Assembly: GCF_014207565.1 (NCBI RefSeq)
Contig: NZ_JACHGJ010000004.1
Location: 1 to 64,000 of the forward strand
Direction: 5' to 3'
From: Spirochaeta isovalerica
GTDB lineage: Bacteria; Spirochaetota; Spirochaetia; DSM-2461
Length of the DNA: 64,000 nt
The notes under the pieces were generated by a model. That model was not told the DNA's origin. It saw only the letters and a program-made list of their open reading frames with translations, and made no database searches. A program made the translations under genes and the position numbers. Positions 7,373 through 16,197 of the stretch are shown here, piece after piece (position 1 is the stretch's first letter; each line of letters starts with the position of its first letter).

Positions 7373-8374
7373 TTATTCGATAAGATTTGTTGTTTCTTTG
7401 TGAATTAGCTCGGGTATGATTTTCACGACAGGTTCGACTTTTTTTCCCTTCAGCATGGCGTACAGAGCATCTGTGCATTTAGCTCCCAGATCATATCTTT
7501 TATTATCTATAGTGCTGATTCTTGGTGTCGATACATCAGAATAAATCGAGTTGTTGAAACCAATTATACTGATATCGTCGGGAATTTTCAGATTGAGCCT
7601 GCCGCAAGCTTTCACTCCCCCCACTGCCATAAGATCTTCACTGTAAATTGCCGCGGTAATATCGCGGTTCAGACTGAAAAGCTTCTCCGATTCAACGATG
7701 CTGACATCGATATCCGTTTTGATATGGCGTATATTGTTTTCATTATAGAGGATATTGTTTCTTTCGATTCCCTCCATAAACCCCGCTTCTTTCTCCTGGG
7801 CACTGAAAGTCACATAATCATTGACGAAAGCGATATTCCTGTGTCCTCTGGATACGAGCAAATCGACAACACCGGCGACAGCCTTCCTTTCCTCATCGAC
7901 AATACCACAGACATTGGGTAGATCCAGATAACCGTTGGCGATGACGACCGGTTTACCGCTGAAATATTTTTTAATGTTTTTTCTGGTTTCTTCATTTTGA
8001 AAACGGGAGCCGATCAGAACCAGACCATCGACATTGCGGCTCGCCATAACGCGCAGATACTCTTCCTGTTTCGTATTATCGAGTCCGCAGCCGGCGATAA
8101 ATGACGTATATCCGAATTTGGCGAATTCCGTTTCAATATGGAAAGCCGTATTGCTGTGATGCAGATTTCTCACATCTATGAGCAGGATACCGATCAGTTT
8201 CATGCCGCTCATGGAAAGTCCCCTGGCAAAGCTGTTGGGCAGATACCCGTGTTCATCGAGAATCTTCTGTACCCTCTCCCGCGTTTCCTGCTTCACATCA
8301 TCCTTATTATTGATTACACGGGATACTGTGGCATAAGAAACACCGGCCAGTTTTGCTATGTCATATATATTCAT
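7373..8374 (-). CDS. LacI family transcriptional regulator
   Basis: The 333-residue regulator has an N-terminal helix-turn-helix (IYDIAKLAGVSYATVSRVIN, residues 3-22) and hinge helix. A periplasmic-binding-protein-like effector domain follows from about residue 60. It is encoded directly upstream of the sugar-acid operon on the same strand, and four LacI-type palindromes lie between them, so it very likely represses that operon. The inducer is probably the transported sugar acid or an intermediate. E. coli uses an IclR protein (YiaJ) for the related yia operon, so the regulator class differs. Confidence 0.95.
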   Translation of the reverse strand: MNIYDIAKLAGVSYATVSRVINNKDDVKQETRERVQKILDEHGYLPNSFARGLSMSGMKLIGILLIDVRNLHHSNTAFHIETEFAKFGYTSFIAGCGLDNTKQEEYLRVMASRNVDGLVLIGSRFQNEETRKNIKKYFSGKPVVIANGYLDLPNVCGIVDEERKAVAGVVDLLVSRGHRNIAFVNDYVTFSAQEKEAGFMEGIERNNILYNENNIRHIKTDIDVSIVESEKLFSLNRDITAAIYSEDLMAVGGVKACGRLNLKIPDDISIIGFNNSIYSDVSTPRISTIDNKRYDLGAKCTDALYAMLKGKKVEPVVKIIPELIHKETTNLIE

Positions 8375-8519
8375 CTTATGAGACCTCTGAGTTGATTCAT
8401 GATAGCACGGGAAGGGAAAATGAGTGAAGCGCGTTTCCCGGGCAGAACCGCAAACCCTTTTTTCTCCTGTTATTTAAGTTTTAAACTGAGATTTCTGAAA
8501 AAGAGGGGTAAAATTCAGT

Positions 8520-10928
8520 ATGCTTTTATCAAAATCCGGCAAAAGCCATCTGATCATTTCTTTTTTGGCCTTCACTGTTCTGGTTGCGGAAGTCATTCTT
8601 TCTTTTTTCGGTCCCATGGCGACATTGGACAAAACGACTGTCATCGTCTCACCGGTCTACAACTCCATAGGCAAAGACGAAACGTTTATTGACGATCTGA
8701 CGAAAATTATTGAAAGCCATATGGTTAAAACCGGCTCGTACACCATAGTACGGCAGATCCGTTTCGAGGATTATTTCAACAAGCATCCCGATGAAGTTAA
8801 AGCATACCAGCCTTATTCGGATTATCTGAAGATAGCCAATGATGCGGGAATTGAAAAAATGCTTACCGTTTCTCTCTACGGCAATGAAGAAACCGGTTAC
8901 AACATACATCTCGCCCTGAGAGATTGTAAATCTGAAATACTTATGGAACGCCATTCCCAGCAGTTTTTCTCACTGGAAGAGCTCGATTCTTCTACCGGTA
9001 TAAATGAGGCTTTTTCCTTCAGCGCCAAAAGGGTAAGTCTCTTTGATATGGCTTATATCATTCTTCTGATTTTATTTGCCTCAGTGGTTCTCCTTCATGT
9101 CATGGGAATAAGAAGGGGGGCTCTTATAGAACTGACACTGGTGGTTAATATTGTTCTGTTTCTCTTCTCGTGGTTTTTCGCCCGTAATGCCAATATGGAT
9201 TATTTTCAGAAGTTCGTCGCTACGAAAGGCCAGGTGACCATTGCCCAGGATACCTCGACTGAACAGCTTTATGCTTATATCCGCTTCGTACCGGTCTTTA
9301 TCATCACATTATGGATGTACTGGAAGGACAGGAAAGAGAAAAACCTATACGCCTTTTCCCTCGGTCTGGTTATTCTTTCGGCGATTTTATACAGCCTCAG
9401 CTTTCCCAATCAACTCAGCCTTAAAGGCTTCCCCTTTCTCGCCTGGTTCGCTCTGGTACCCCTCTTTCTGGTGCTGGAAAAATCAGGTTTCAGAAAGGGG
9501 CTATTCTACGGCTCCACGTTTGGTGTACTTCAGGCAATCTTCATCAACTTCTGGCAGGGAACATACAGCTACATAGGTCTTCAGCTCGTAACCATTGGAC
9601 TGCTGATCGAATACTTCTTATTCATGATTGTTCTCAATCTGGCAGTAAAAATAAGCGGAAAATGGAAGCTCCTGATCATTCCTCCCCTGTGGCTGGTCTT
9701 CGAGTATCTGAGGTCTGTCGGTTATATCGGTTATCCCTGGGGATTGATCGGGACGAGCCAGTTCGCTTTCAGTCCCTTTATTCAGCTGGCTTCAATTACG
9801 GGTATATGGGGGCTGAGCCTCGTACTCCTCTACTTTAACAGTGCCATAGCCTGGCTTGCCGATGGAAACCGGGACGCAAAAAGCCGCCGGATCTTCCCTG
9901 CTGTCATGCTGTCCCTTACTATTGTGATTACCCTCTGGGGGGGTATCAGAATCAAAGTTATTGAAAATATGGAGAATCAGGCTGATAGGACTGCAAAGAT
10001 AATCGTCGTTCAGCAGAACCGCGACCCCCGGAAACACAGTTACCAGCAAAGCCTCGACTTCGCTATTGAAATGACCGATGCCGCCATCGCCGAATTGGGG
10101 ACAACTCCCGATCTGGTTCTGTGGCCCGAGGGATCGTTCAAGCCCGACATCCGATGGTACAGCGATGAAAGCCGTCAGAACTACAATAACGGGAAGCTGG
10201 TTATACAGCTTGTTGACTATGTAAAAACCATCGGAACATGGCTTGTGACGGGAACCCAGGATCACATTTTCCTCCAGGAGGGAGACAAGGAAATAAGGCG
10301 CAATTTCAATTCGTCCGTTCTACTCTCCCCCGATGGTTCCATCAGCGACATCTACCACAAAATAAAACTGGTACCCTTTACGGAGCATTTTCCCTATAAG
10401 GAGGAGCTCCCGAGGATGTGGGAGTTTCTCCAGAAATTCGATACGTCCAACTGGCTTGCGGGCTGGGATTGGAAAGTTATGCAAGCCGGAGACTTGAGCA
10501 TCTTTACTCCCATCTGTTTTGAAGATGCCTTTCCCGGCCACATTCGCAAATATGTCCTGGAAGGAGGCCAGTATATTGCCAACCTGAGCAACGACTACTG
10601 GTCCCTGTCTCCTGTAGAGGGGATGCAGCATGGCATAAACGGTTTGTTCCGCGCCGTGGAAAACAGGAGGCCGATGATGAGGGCCACCTGTTCGGGCTAT
10701 ACGGTTTATGCCGATTCAACGGGACGTATCCAGGGCGAAGTAAAGGAATTTTACGAAAAAGGCTACATTATCGCAGAGATCCCCCTTATGGAGAAACCTA
10801 TGACTTTCTATACCCGATATGGAGACTGGTTGCCTGTAGGTGCTGTAATCTTCACTCTTGTTTATCTCGCGTTCAGACCGGCCTATCTTCTCTTTCTCTT
10901 CTTGCGGAGAAAGTACGGACGGCAGTAA
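8520..10928 (+). CDS. lnt: Apolipoprotein N-acyltransferase with an extra N-terminal domain
   Basis: The 802-residue protein is much longer than usual Lnt (about 500-550). Residues ~285-790 are Lnt: about six membrane helices, then a nitrilase-type periplasmic domain. The catalytic triad is visible as E537 (LWPEGSF), K616 (IYHKIKLVPF) and C666 (TPICFED). Lnt transfers the third acyl chain to lipoproteins in the inner membrane. Residues 1-~285 are additional: one N-terminal helix, an extracytoplasmic alpha/beta domain (~40-165) vaguely like TolB/CsgG-type N-terminal folds, then two or three more helices. The start has GAGGGG upstream. The 3' end overlaps the convergent flavoprotein gene by 56 bp. 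Confidence 0.9.
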   Translation: MLLSKSGKSHLIISFLAFTVLVAEVILSFFGPMATLDKTTVIVSPVYNSIGKDETFIDDLTKIIESHMVKTGSYTIVRQIRFEDYFNKHPDEVKAYQPYSDYLKIANDAGIEKMLTVSLYGNEETGYNIHLALRDCKSEILMERHSQQFFSLEELDSSTGINEAFSFSAKRVSLFDMAYIILLILFASVVLLHVMGIRRGALIELTLVVNIVLFLFSWFFARNANMDYFQKFVATKGQVTIAQDTSTEQLYAYIRFVPVFIITLWMYWKDRKEKNLYAFSLGLVILSAILYSLSFPNQLSLKGFPFLAWFALVPLFLVLEKSGFRKGLFYGSTFGVLQAIFINFWQGTYSYIGLQLVTIGLLIEYFLFMIVLNLAVKISGKWKLLIIPPLWLVFEYLRSVGYIGYPWGLIGTSQFAFSPFIQLASITGIWGLSLVLLYFNSAIAWLADGNRDAKSRRIFPAVMLSLTIVITLWGGIRIKVIENMENQADRTAKIIVVQQNRDPRKHSYQQSLDFAIEMTDAAIAELGTTPDLVLWPEGSFKPDIRWYSDESRQNYNNGKLVIQLVDYVKTIGTWLVTGTQDHIFLQEGDKEIRRNFNSSVLLSPDGSISDIYHKIKLVPFTEHFPYKEELPRMWEFLQKFDTSNWLAGWDWKVMQAGDLSIFTPICFEDAFPGHIRKYVLEGGQYIANLSNDYWSLSPVEGMQHGINGLFRAVENRRPMMRATCSGYTVYADSTGRIQGEVKEFYEKGYIIAEIPLMEKPMTFYTRYGDWLPVGAVIFTLVYLAFRPAYLLFLFLRRKYGRQ

Positions 10929-12123
10929 AAGCCGTGGAGAATGCGGCCTGAATATTGTATCCCCCAGTATCGCCGTCAATATCCAGAATCTCTCCGGCAA
11001 AAAACAGACCCGGAACAACTTTGGACTCCATCGTTTTTCTGTCGACATCCCCGAGATCGATACCTCCGGCTGTTGCCATGGCAGCGGAGAAAGAAGATTT
11101 TCCGGAGACGGTCAGCGTTAAGTGGAGGAGCGAGGAAAAGAGCCTGTTCCTGTCTTTTTTCCCGACTGTATGGCACAGAGCAGCCTGATTAATCCCGAAG
11201 GATTCAAGCAGATTTTCAGCAAGAGAGGAAAATAAACCGATTGCTTTCAGGAAAGTTTTTACAGTTTTGCCTCCCCGGGCTGTCCACTCTTTCTGAAGTT
11301 CTTCCCTGAGAACCTCTCTGTTGTCACCGGGGACAAGACAGATATCCAGGACATCACCGGATCTGATAAACCGGGAATTATTGAGAATAACCGGACCGGA
11401 CAAACCATTATGAGTGAAGAGAAGATCTCCCCGGCTCTGAAGATAGCGTTTCTTTTCTCCCCGATGAAAAAAATCGATCTGTATATCTCTGAGAGAACTT
11501 CCCGAGAGGGATCCGTACTTGTATGAGTCTATATACACTGATGCGAGAGCTTGTGTGGGATCAATAATTCTGTGTCCCATAGAACGGGCCAGAGCATAAG
11601 CCGCCCCATCGGAACCGGTCGATGGAAAGCTTTTTCCTCCGGCGGTTATCAGAACAAAGCGGCTGGGAAAGATTTTGTCTCCGGAAACGACTTCAAAAAA
11701 TTCTCCGGCCTGTTTTATTTTCGAGACCGGACTGTTGTTTCTGTATTCCACACCTTTTATTGCAATCTCTTTCATTAGAAAATTGACTAGCGACAGGGCT
11801 TTCAGGTCGGCAGGGAATATTTTTCCATCCTCCCGGGTGATAAGAGAGAACCCCCGGTCTTCAAACCACCGGACAGCCATTTCCGGACTGAAACCGTAGA
11901 GAGATGGTTTAAGAAAATTAGCCTTGTTTCTAGCCCCGAAGTGCTGAATAAAACCATCCGGTTCATCGCAGTTGGTCAGATTGCACATACCGCCGCCGGA
12001 AATGAGAATTTTCTTTCCGGCAGTTTCCATTTTTTCGAGAAGAAGGACTTTACCCGGAGGAACGTTGGCAGCGGCAAAAAGTCCGGCAGCTCCGCCTCCG
12101 ACTATAATCAGATCATAGATCAA
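10873..12123 (-). CDS. HI0933/YhiN-type NAD(P)/FAD-dependent oxidoreductase
   Basis: The 416-residue flavoprotein starts with the dinucleotide-binding motif GGGAAGLFAAA (residues 8-18). It also carries the family motif GGGMCNLTNCDE (~43-54), an ITAGGKSFPSTGSDG stretch, and the C-terminal GLFFAGEILDIDGDTGGYN motif that closes the FAD site. The HI0933/YhiN/BaiN group is widespread and its physiological substrate is mostly unknown. It begins at TTG 12123, inside the stop codon of the chemoreceptor gene (TTGA overlap), so the two are translationally coupled. Its 3' end overlaps lnt on the other strand. Confidence 0.92.
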   Translation of the reverse strand: MIYDLIIVGGGAAGLFAAANVPPGKVLLLEKMETAGKKILISGGGMCNLTNCDEPDGFIQHFGARNKANFLKPSLYGFSPEMAVRWFEDRGFSLITREDGKIFPADLKALSLVNFLMKEIAIKGVEYRNNSPVSKIKQAGEFFEVVSGDKIFPSRFVLITAGGKSFPSTGSDGAAYALARSMGHRIIDPTQALASVYIDSYKYGSLSGSSLRDIQIDFFHRGEKKRYLQSRGDLLFTHNGLSGPVILNNSRFIRSGDVLDICLVPGDNREVLREELQKEWTARGGKTVKTFLKAIGLFSSLAENLLESFGINQAALCHTVGKKDRNRLFSSLLHLTLTVSGKSSFSAAMATAGGIDLGDVDRKTMESKVVPGLFFAGEILDIDGDTGGYNIQAAFSTAFTAVRTFSARREREDRPV

Positions 12124-13736
12124 GAAAGCTTCTCTTCAAGCAAACGGATATGTTTGATATTGTCCTGACCGATTTTGTAGATGTTTTCCGCTTCAGACCT
12201 GATATTTCTGGAATCTCCGGCAATATGATTCATACTGCTGATAATGCCTTCGGTTGCCCTGGAGATTTCATCCACACTGGATCTGCCTTTGGAAAGCTGG
12301 TCGGTAACTTCGGAAACCGATGTCTGAACGGAACTGTTGATTTCTGTGAGGTTTTCTACGGCATGGGTAATTTCCCGGGTCCCCGATGCCAGTTCAGAAA
12401 AACCATTGATAATTTCCGAAAGAGCATTATCAATCTCCCGGACTTTTTCCGAAACGGAGTGAAATTCGCTCCCCACTTTGCTGTTCATGGAAACGGCCTG
12501 ATCGATCCCCTTGATGCTGCCTTCGATAATCTCTTTGATTTTCTGCGAGTTGTTACCCGCCTCTTCCGCCAGTTTCCGGATTTCCTGGGCCACAACGGCA
12601 AAACCGCGTCCAGAAGCGCCGGCATGGGCAGCTTCGATAGCGGCGTTCATTGCCAGAAGATTCGTTCTTTCGGCTATGTCGGAAATAACGGAAACGACAT
12701 TGAGCATCTCGCCGGCAGACTGTTTAACCTTGTCGAAGGATTTCTGCCCGGCTTTTATCTGACCAGAGACTTCCTTCTCCGTCTCGACAAGCTCTTCGAT
12801 CAGTTCCCGTCTCGATTCGGCAGTTTTCGACATCTGCACAATAGATGAAGCCATTTCCTCAACAGCCGATGCGGACTGCTCGACTGCGGAGGACTGGGTC
12901 TGGGAACCCTCTAGAACGACCTGCCCCGCCCTGTCAATCGTTTCGTGAATATTCTGGGTCGATTCGATCTGGGATTTGAGATTCTCCACAGCTTTTTCCA
13001 TGGTTTCGAGATTTCCGGTTATCGTTTCCGTATGTTCAAGGGAATTTCTGGCTGAGCCGTTTAGCGACTCGCCGACGCTGATTGTTTCTTTAAGGGATTG
13101 GAAGAAAGCTTTCATACCTGTCAGCCGTTTGCTGGATTCCTCTTCCGACTCGGAAAGCTTTTCTATAATGCTTTCGGTTGAGTATACGATCATTGTCGTG
13201 AGTATGGATACTATTATTGACATCAGTAAAGGCACCATTAATAGAGTCGCAGCGCTGTTTTCCGCGGAAGCTTCTAATGTCTTTGCCAAGGGAAGAGCTT
13301 TAAAAAAATATGAGTATAATATTGCGAGGATTGCTAAGGAACTTGCAATAAGGGATTGAATGACCGACTGGCCGAGAAACCCCAAACTAACAAGAGAAGG
13401 AATTAGAAAGGCAAAGGCGATATAAGAAGAATAAAGAGAGGCCTCTTTCGTCAGAACACCGGCAACAAGACCAACGACCAATGCTGCATAAACAAAAGAA
13501 GTCGCGAGAAAGTCGATCTTTCTCTTAAATATCATCGGTATACCGGTAATCAATAACAAAGCGAAACAGCCTTCAATGAGAGCTGCGAAAATATCTTTTT
13601 CCAGAATATTCACAATAAAGCCATAAATAAAAATGGGAGAGACCGTGAAGCACACCCAGAACATGGATTTTGCGATAAACTTTTTTTTGACAGACGATTC
13701 TGAATAAACCGAATCGATAGATTGAAGAATTTTCAT
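12120..13736 (-). CDS. Methyl-accepting chemotaxis protein without a periplasmic sensor domain
   Basis: The 538-residue protein begins with about six closely spaced membrane helices (residues ~25-200) and no sizeable extracellular loop. A coiled linker and a full MCP signalling domain follow, with the hairpin-tip signature ERTNLLAMNAAIEAAHAG and GRGFAVVAQEIRKLAEEA. No classic HAMP domain is evident. A receptor of this kind may sense membrane state or signals passed through the bilayer, but this is inference. The flavoprotein gene starts within its stop codon, which could mean a shared redox theme. Confidence 0.93.
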   Translation of the reverse strand: MKILQSIDSVYSESSVKKKFIAKSMFWVCFTVSPIFIYGFIVNILEKDIFAALIEGCFALLLITGIPMIFKRKIDFLATSFVYAALVVGLVAGVLTKEASLYSSYIAFAFLIPSLVSLGFLGQSVIQSLIASSLAILAILYSYFFKALPLAKTLEASAENSAATLLMVPLLMSIIVSILTTMIVYSTESIIEKLSESEEESSKRLTGMKAFFQSLKETISVGESLNGSARNSLEHTETITGNLETMEKAVENLKSQIESTQNIHETIDRAGQVVLEGSQTQSSAVEQSASAVEEMASSIVQMSKTAESRRELIEELVETEKEVSGQIKAGQKSFDKVKQSAGEMLNVVSVISDIAERTNLLAMNAAIEAAHAGASGRGFAVVAQEIRKLAEEAGNNSQKIKEIIEGSIKGIDQAVSMNSKVGSEFHSVSEKVREIDNALSEIINGFSELASGTREITHAVENLTEINSSVQTSVSEVTDQLSKGRSSVDEISRATEGIISSMNHIAGDSRNIRSEAENIYKIGQDNIKHIRLLEEKLS

Positions 13737-13912
13737 ATTTTATCCCCAGAAGGTAACAGTTGACTATTTTTAAAATCGGTTCAATTATACCACTGCAAGT
13801 TTTGCTGTCAACATAGACAAGGAACGTATACCAAATTGTTTTTTATTTAAATTATTACCGATATAGGTGTAATATTGCATAAAATAACATTTAATTATTG
13901 GAGATTTTTCTT

Positions 13913-14704
13913 ATGGTAAAAACCCATCATTCGATTGAAACAATATTTCTATTAATCATTCTTACAGTTTTGTCCTCAATAGCAGCTCTGTTTCCATTAT
14001 GGGGCAATGGAATTTTAACAGTAGCTCTACCCATTTATCTTCTGATCACAGGAAAGCAAATGGTACCATTTGAGAGAATTAAAATTTCAACTCTTTTGAT
14101 AGGTAGAGTTTTAACATTTTTAACTGCTTTGCTAGTTGTACCAGGAACCCTGCTCGTAAAATCGATTGTTGTTCTGCTTTATATAAATATTCTGGAAGCA
14201 CTTATCAGTGATCTGAAAAAAAAGTCATATTTTAATGTTCTTTCCGGAGCGGCTTTATTGCTTACAACCCATATCCTATTTAGTACAGAATGGGTTACTC
14301 CTGTTATTTCGGAAAGCTATAAAATAGTGCATATTGGATATTATATAAGTACAAATGCCGGTTTGATTCCGTGGATATTAGCCTATACAATATGGAATTG
14401 GAATTTCGTTATTTTTGAATTCCCGAAATCCATAGGACGATATCATCTTGCAATTCTGGCAACCCCTATCCTTTTTTCTCTGATAACTTTAAATCCCGGT
14501 TTTTGGCTTCTCCTTAGAGGTTCAAGCTTAACCATTGGCGGCGTCATACAGATCAGTTACAAAGATAAGCTGATTACAAAACTGGATCATGATTATTACT
14601 CCAATCTCATTGATAGGGTTAAATCCAGAACAATTCAAATAATACTGATGATCATAACAATTGCTCTATGTATTTCAGCTCTTCTTTTCTCTGTTTTGTA
14701 TTAG
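13913..14704 (+). CDS. Unrecognised polytopic membrane protein
   Basis: The protein has 263 residues. ATG 13913 has GGAG nine bases upstream; a TTG at 13898 lies inside that ribosome site and is unlikely. It shows roughly seven or eight hydrophobic segments, no catalytic motif I can name, and a short charged loop (YKDKLITKLDHDYYSN, ~219-234). The gene is visibly richer in A+T than its neighbours, with AAA/ATA/TTT codons favoured, which may point to horizontal transfer. It converges on the next gene with a 4-bp overlap. I do not recognise the family. Confidence 0.75.
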   Translation: MVKTHHSIETIFLLIILTVLSSIAALFPLWGNGILTVALPIYLLITGKQMVPFERIKISTLLIGRVLTFLTALLVVPGTLLVKSIVVLLYINILEALISDLKKKSYFNVLSGAALLLTTHILFSTEWVTPVISESYKIVHIGYYISTNAGLIPWILAYTIWNWNFVIFEFPKSIGRYHLAILATPILFSLITLNPGFWLLLRGSSLTIGGVIQISYKDKLITKLDHDYYSNLIDRVKSRTIQIILMIITIALCISALLFSVLY

Positions 14705-16119
14705 ATAATATCACTGAGCAAATCCCTCAGATAGAGTTCTGAAACCTCCCGGTCGCGATAATCCTCTCCAAGCAGCTCGAGGAGACGGATTATCGCATCT
14801 TCCCGGTCCATCCCCCTGTTCTTTTCAAAGCGCCTCCAGAAATCTCTCCACCAGAAGGGAGGCTGAACTTTCAAACCGCTGTATTCGGTTACCCTTCCGG
14901 CACCGCCGCCGGTTACGAGGCTGGAGACATAATCCCCCTGGCTGTAGACCTTCCGTATCTGGTGGGCGATTTCATCAATATCGCGCTCGCTGACGATACC
15001 GTTCGAAGTGGCTTTATAGAACTGGACCGTTACTCTGACGGGAAAATCGGGATCTCTTTTTATTTTAAGTCCGTCTATTTCGATGAAAGGACCTTCCACC
15101 GGTCCGCTGCCGATTACAGCATTTTCCACATCGCTCGATTTTTCCATAGCCATAGGGACGGCGCTTTCCATGGCCGATTCTTCCATCCACCCTCCGAAAA
15201 AACCCCGTCTCTGCGGTTTCTGCTTAAGCGGGATTTGAATAAGCAGAACCATATTCAAGCCGCTTTCCCGCCCGGCTTCAGCTGATGAAGTTCCACTCTG
15301 TCCGGAGTTGTTCTCTCGAAAAAACTCGCTTTGCCGTTGGCCGGTCAGACTGGCTTTTTCACCGTTCCGATTGAAAAAGAGGCGCTGCCCCCGGAAAAAT
15401 CCTCCGTCATAGGTATCTCTCACATTATCGATAATCGTGACGCTTGTACCCTCTCTGGTTGCCAGAACCGTAAGAACAGCGGGATTCTTCTCATAGGACT
15501 GATAGTTGAAGAGCACCGGGTTGAAAATGGCTTTCCCTCCTGACGGAATGGGAAGAAAGCAAGCCTGGGCGCTAACAAGAACTTTCGAGTCCCGCGGAGC
15601 CAGAAGACTGTTGGATAAACCCGGCCAGCTGTCCGGATCGGAAAGGAAGTCCCCGGGAGATTCCAGAAAATCGTATAGGGAAATCCGTTTCAGGTCTTCC
15701 CCTTTCTCGTTGCCTGTCAGGAGTGTAAAATCCCGCGGATCGAGATCGGTGCTCAGATCATCGTTGTTGGGGAAGCGAATGACGGGCATGGCCGTCACTT
15801 CAAAGAAATCGCGATTGTCCCGATCCTGCAGACCGACCTGTATAGTCATGTCGCTTATATTGGGACCGACTGAAGAATTGTAATAGCGTCCCGTATCCTC
15901 CCAGGTGACATCGACGATGTCGAGGCCGTACCGTGAGGCTAATTCGATTGCGCTCTGATCGTAAACCATATCGGCGGTGCGCTCTATTGCCTGCCGGTAC
16001 TCATTGAAGGTTCGCTGATCGGCAATTGAATATTCATCTCTGTCCTGGCTGTAAAGAACGACAGATAGAACAGAAATGCCGAGAATAAATAAAACAGATT
16101 TTAAAAATAGCTCTTTCAT
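14701..16119 (-). CDS. Unrecognised secreted protein
   Basis: The 472-residue protein has an N-terminal signal peptide (hydrophobic ~7-23, then YSQDRDEYS). The mature part is acidic and soluble, with no transmembrane helix. Visible features are a beta-rich region around 65-250 (PVIRFPNNDD, TREGTSVTIIDNVRDTYDGG), a low-complexity Ser/Gly/Glu segment (~260-285), a Met-rich stretch (SAMESAVPMAMEKSSD) and a C-terminal helical part (REDAIIRLLELLGEDYRDRE-like). It is flanked by chemoreceptor genes but not obviously co-transcribed with them. I do not recognise the family and assign no function; it is likely periplasmic. Confidence 0.75.
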   Translation of the reverse strand: MKELFLKSVLFILGISVLSVVLYSQDRDEYSIADQRTFNEYRQAIERTADMVYDQSAIELASRYGLDIVDVTWEDTGRYYNSSVGPNISDMTIQVGLQDRDNRDFFEVTAMPVIRFPNNDDLSTDLDPRDFTLLTGNEKGEDLKRISLYDFLESPGDFLSDPDSWPGLSNSLLAPRDSKVLVSAQACFLPIPSGGKAIFNPVLFNYQSYEKNPAVLTVLATREGTSVTIIDNVRDTYDGGFFRGQRLFFNRNGEKASLTGQRQSEFFRENNSGQSGTSSAEAGRESGLNMVLLIQIPLKQKPQRRGFFGGWMEESAMESAVPMAMEKSSDVENAVIGSGPVEGPFIEIDGLKIKRDPDFPVRVTVQFYKATSNGIVSERDIDEIAHQIRKVYSQGDYVSSLVTGGGAGRVTEYSGLKVQPPFWWRDFWRRFEKNRGMDREDAIIRLLELLGEDYRDREVSELYLRDLLSDII

Positions 16120-16197
16120 TGGATTTCCCCTATTACAACAGTTTATACAGAGTAATACGGGAAAAAATCCAAAAAGTAACAGCTTTCCAGTAACTGT

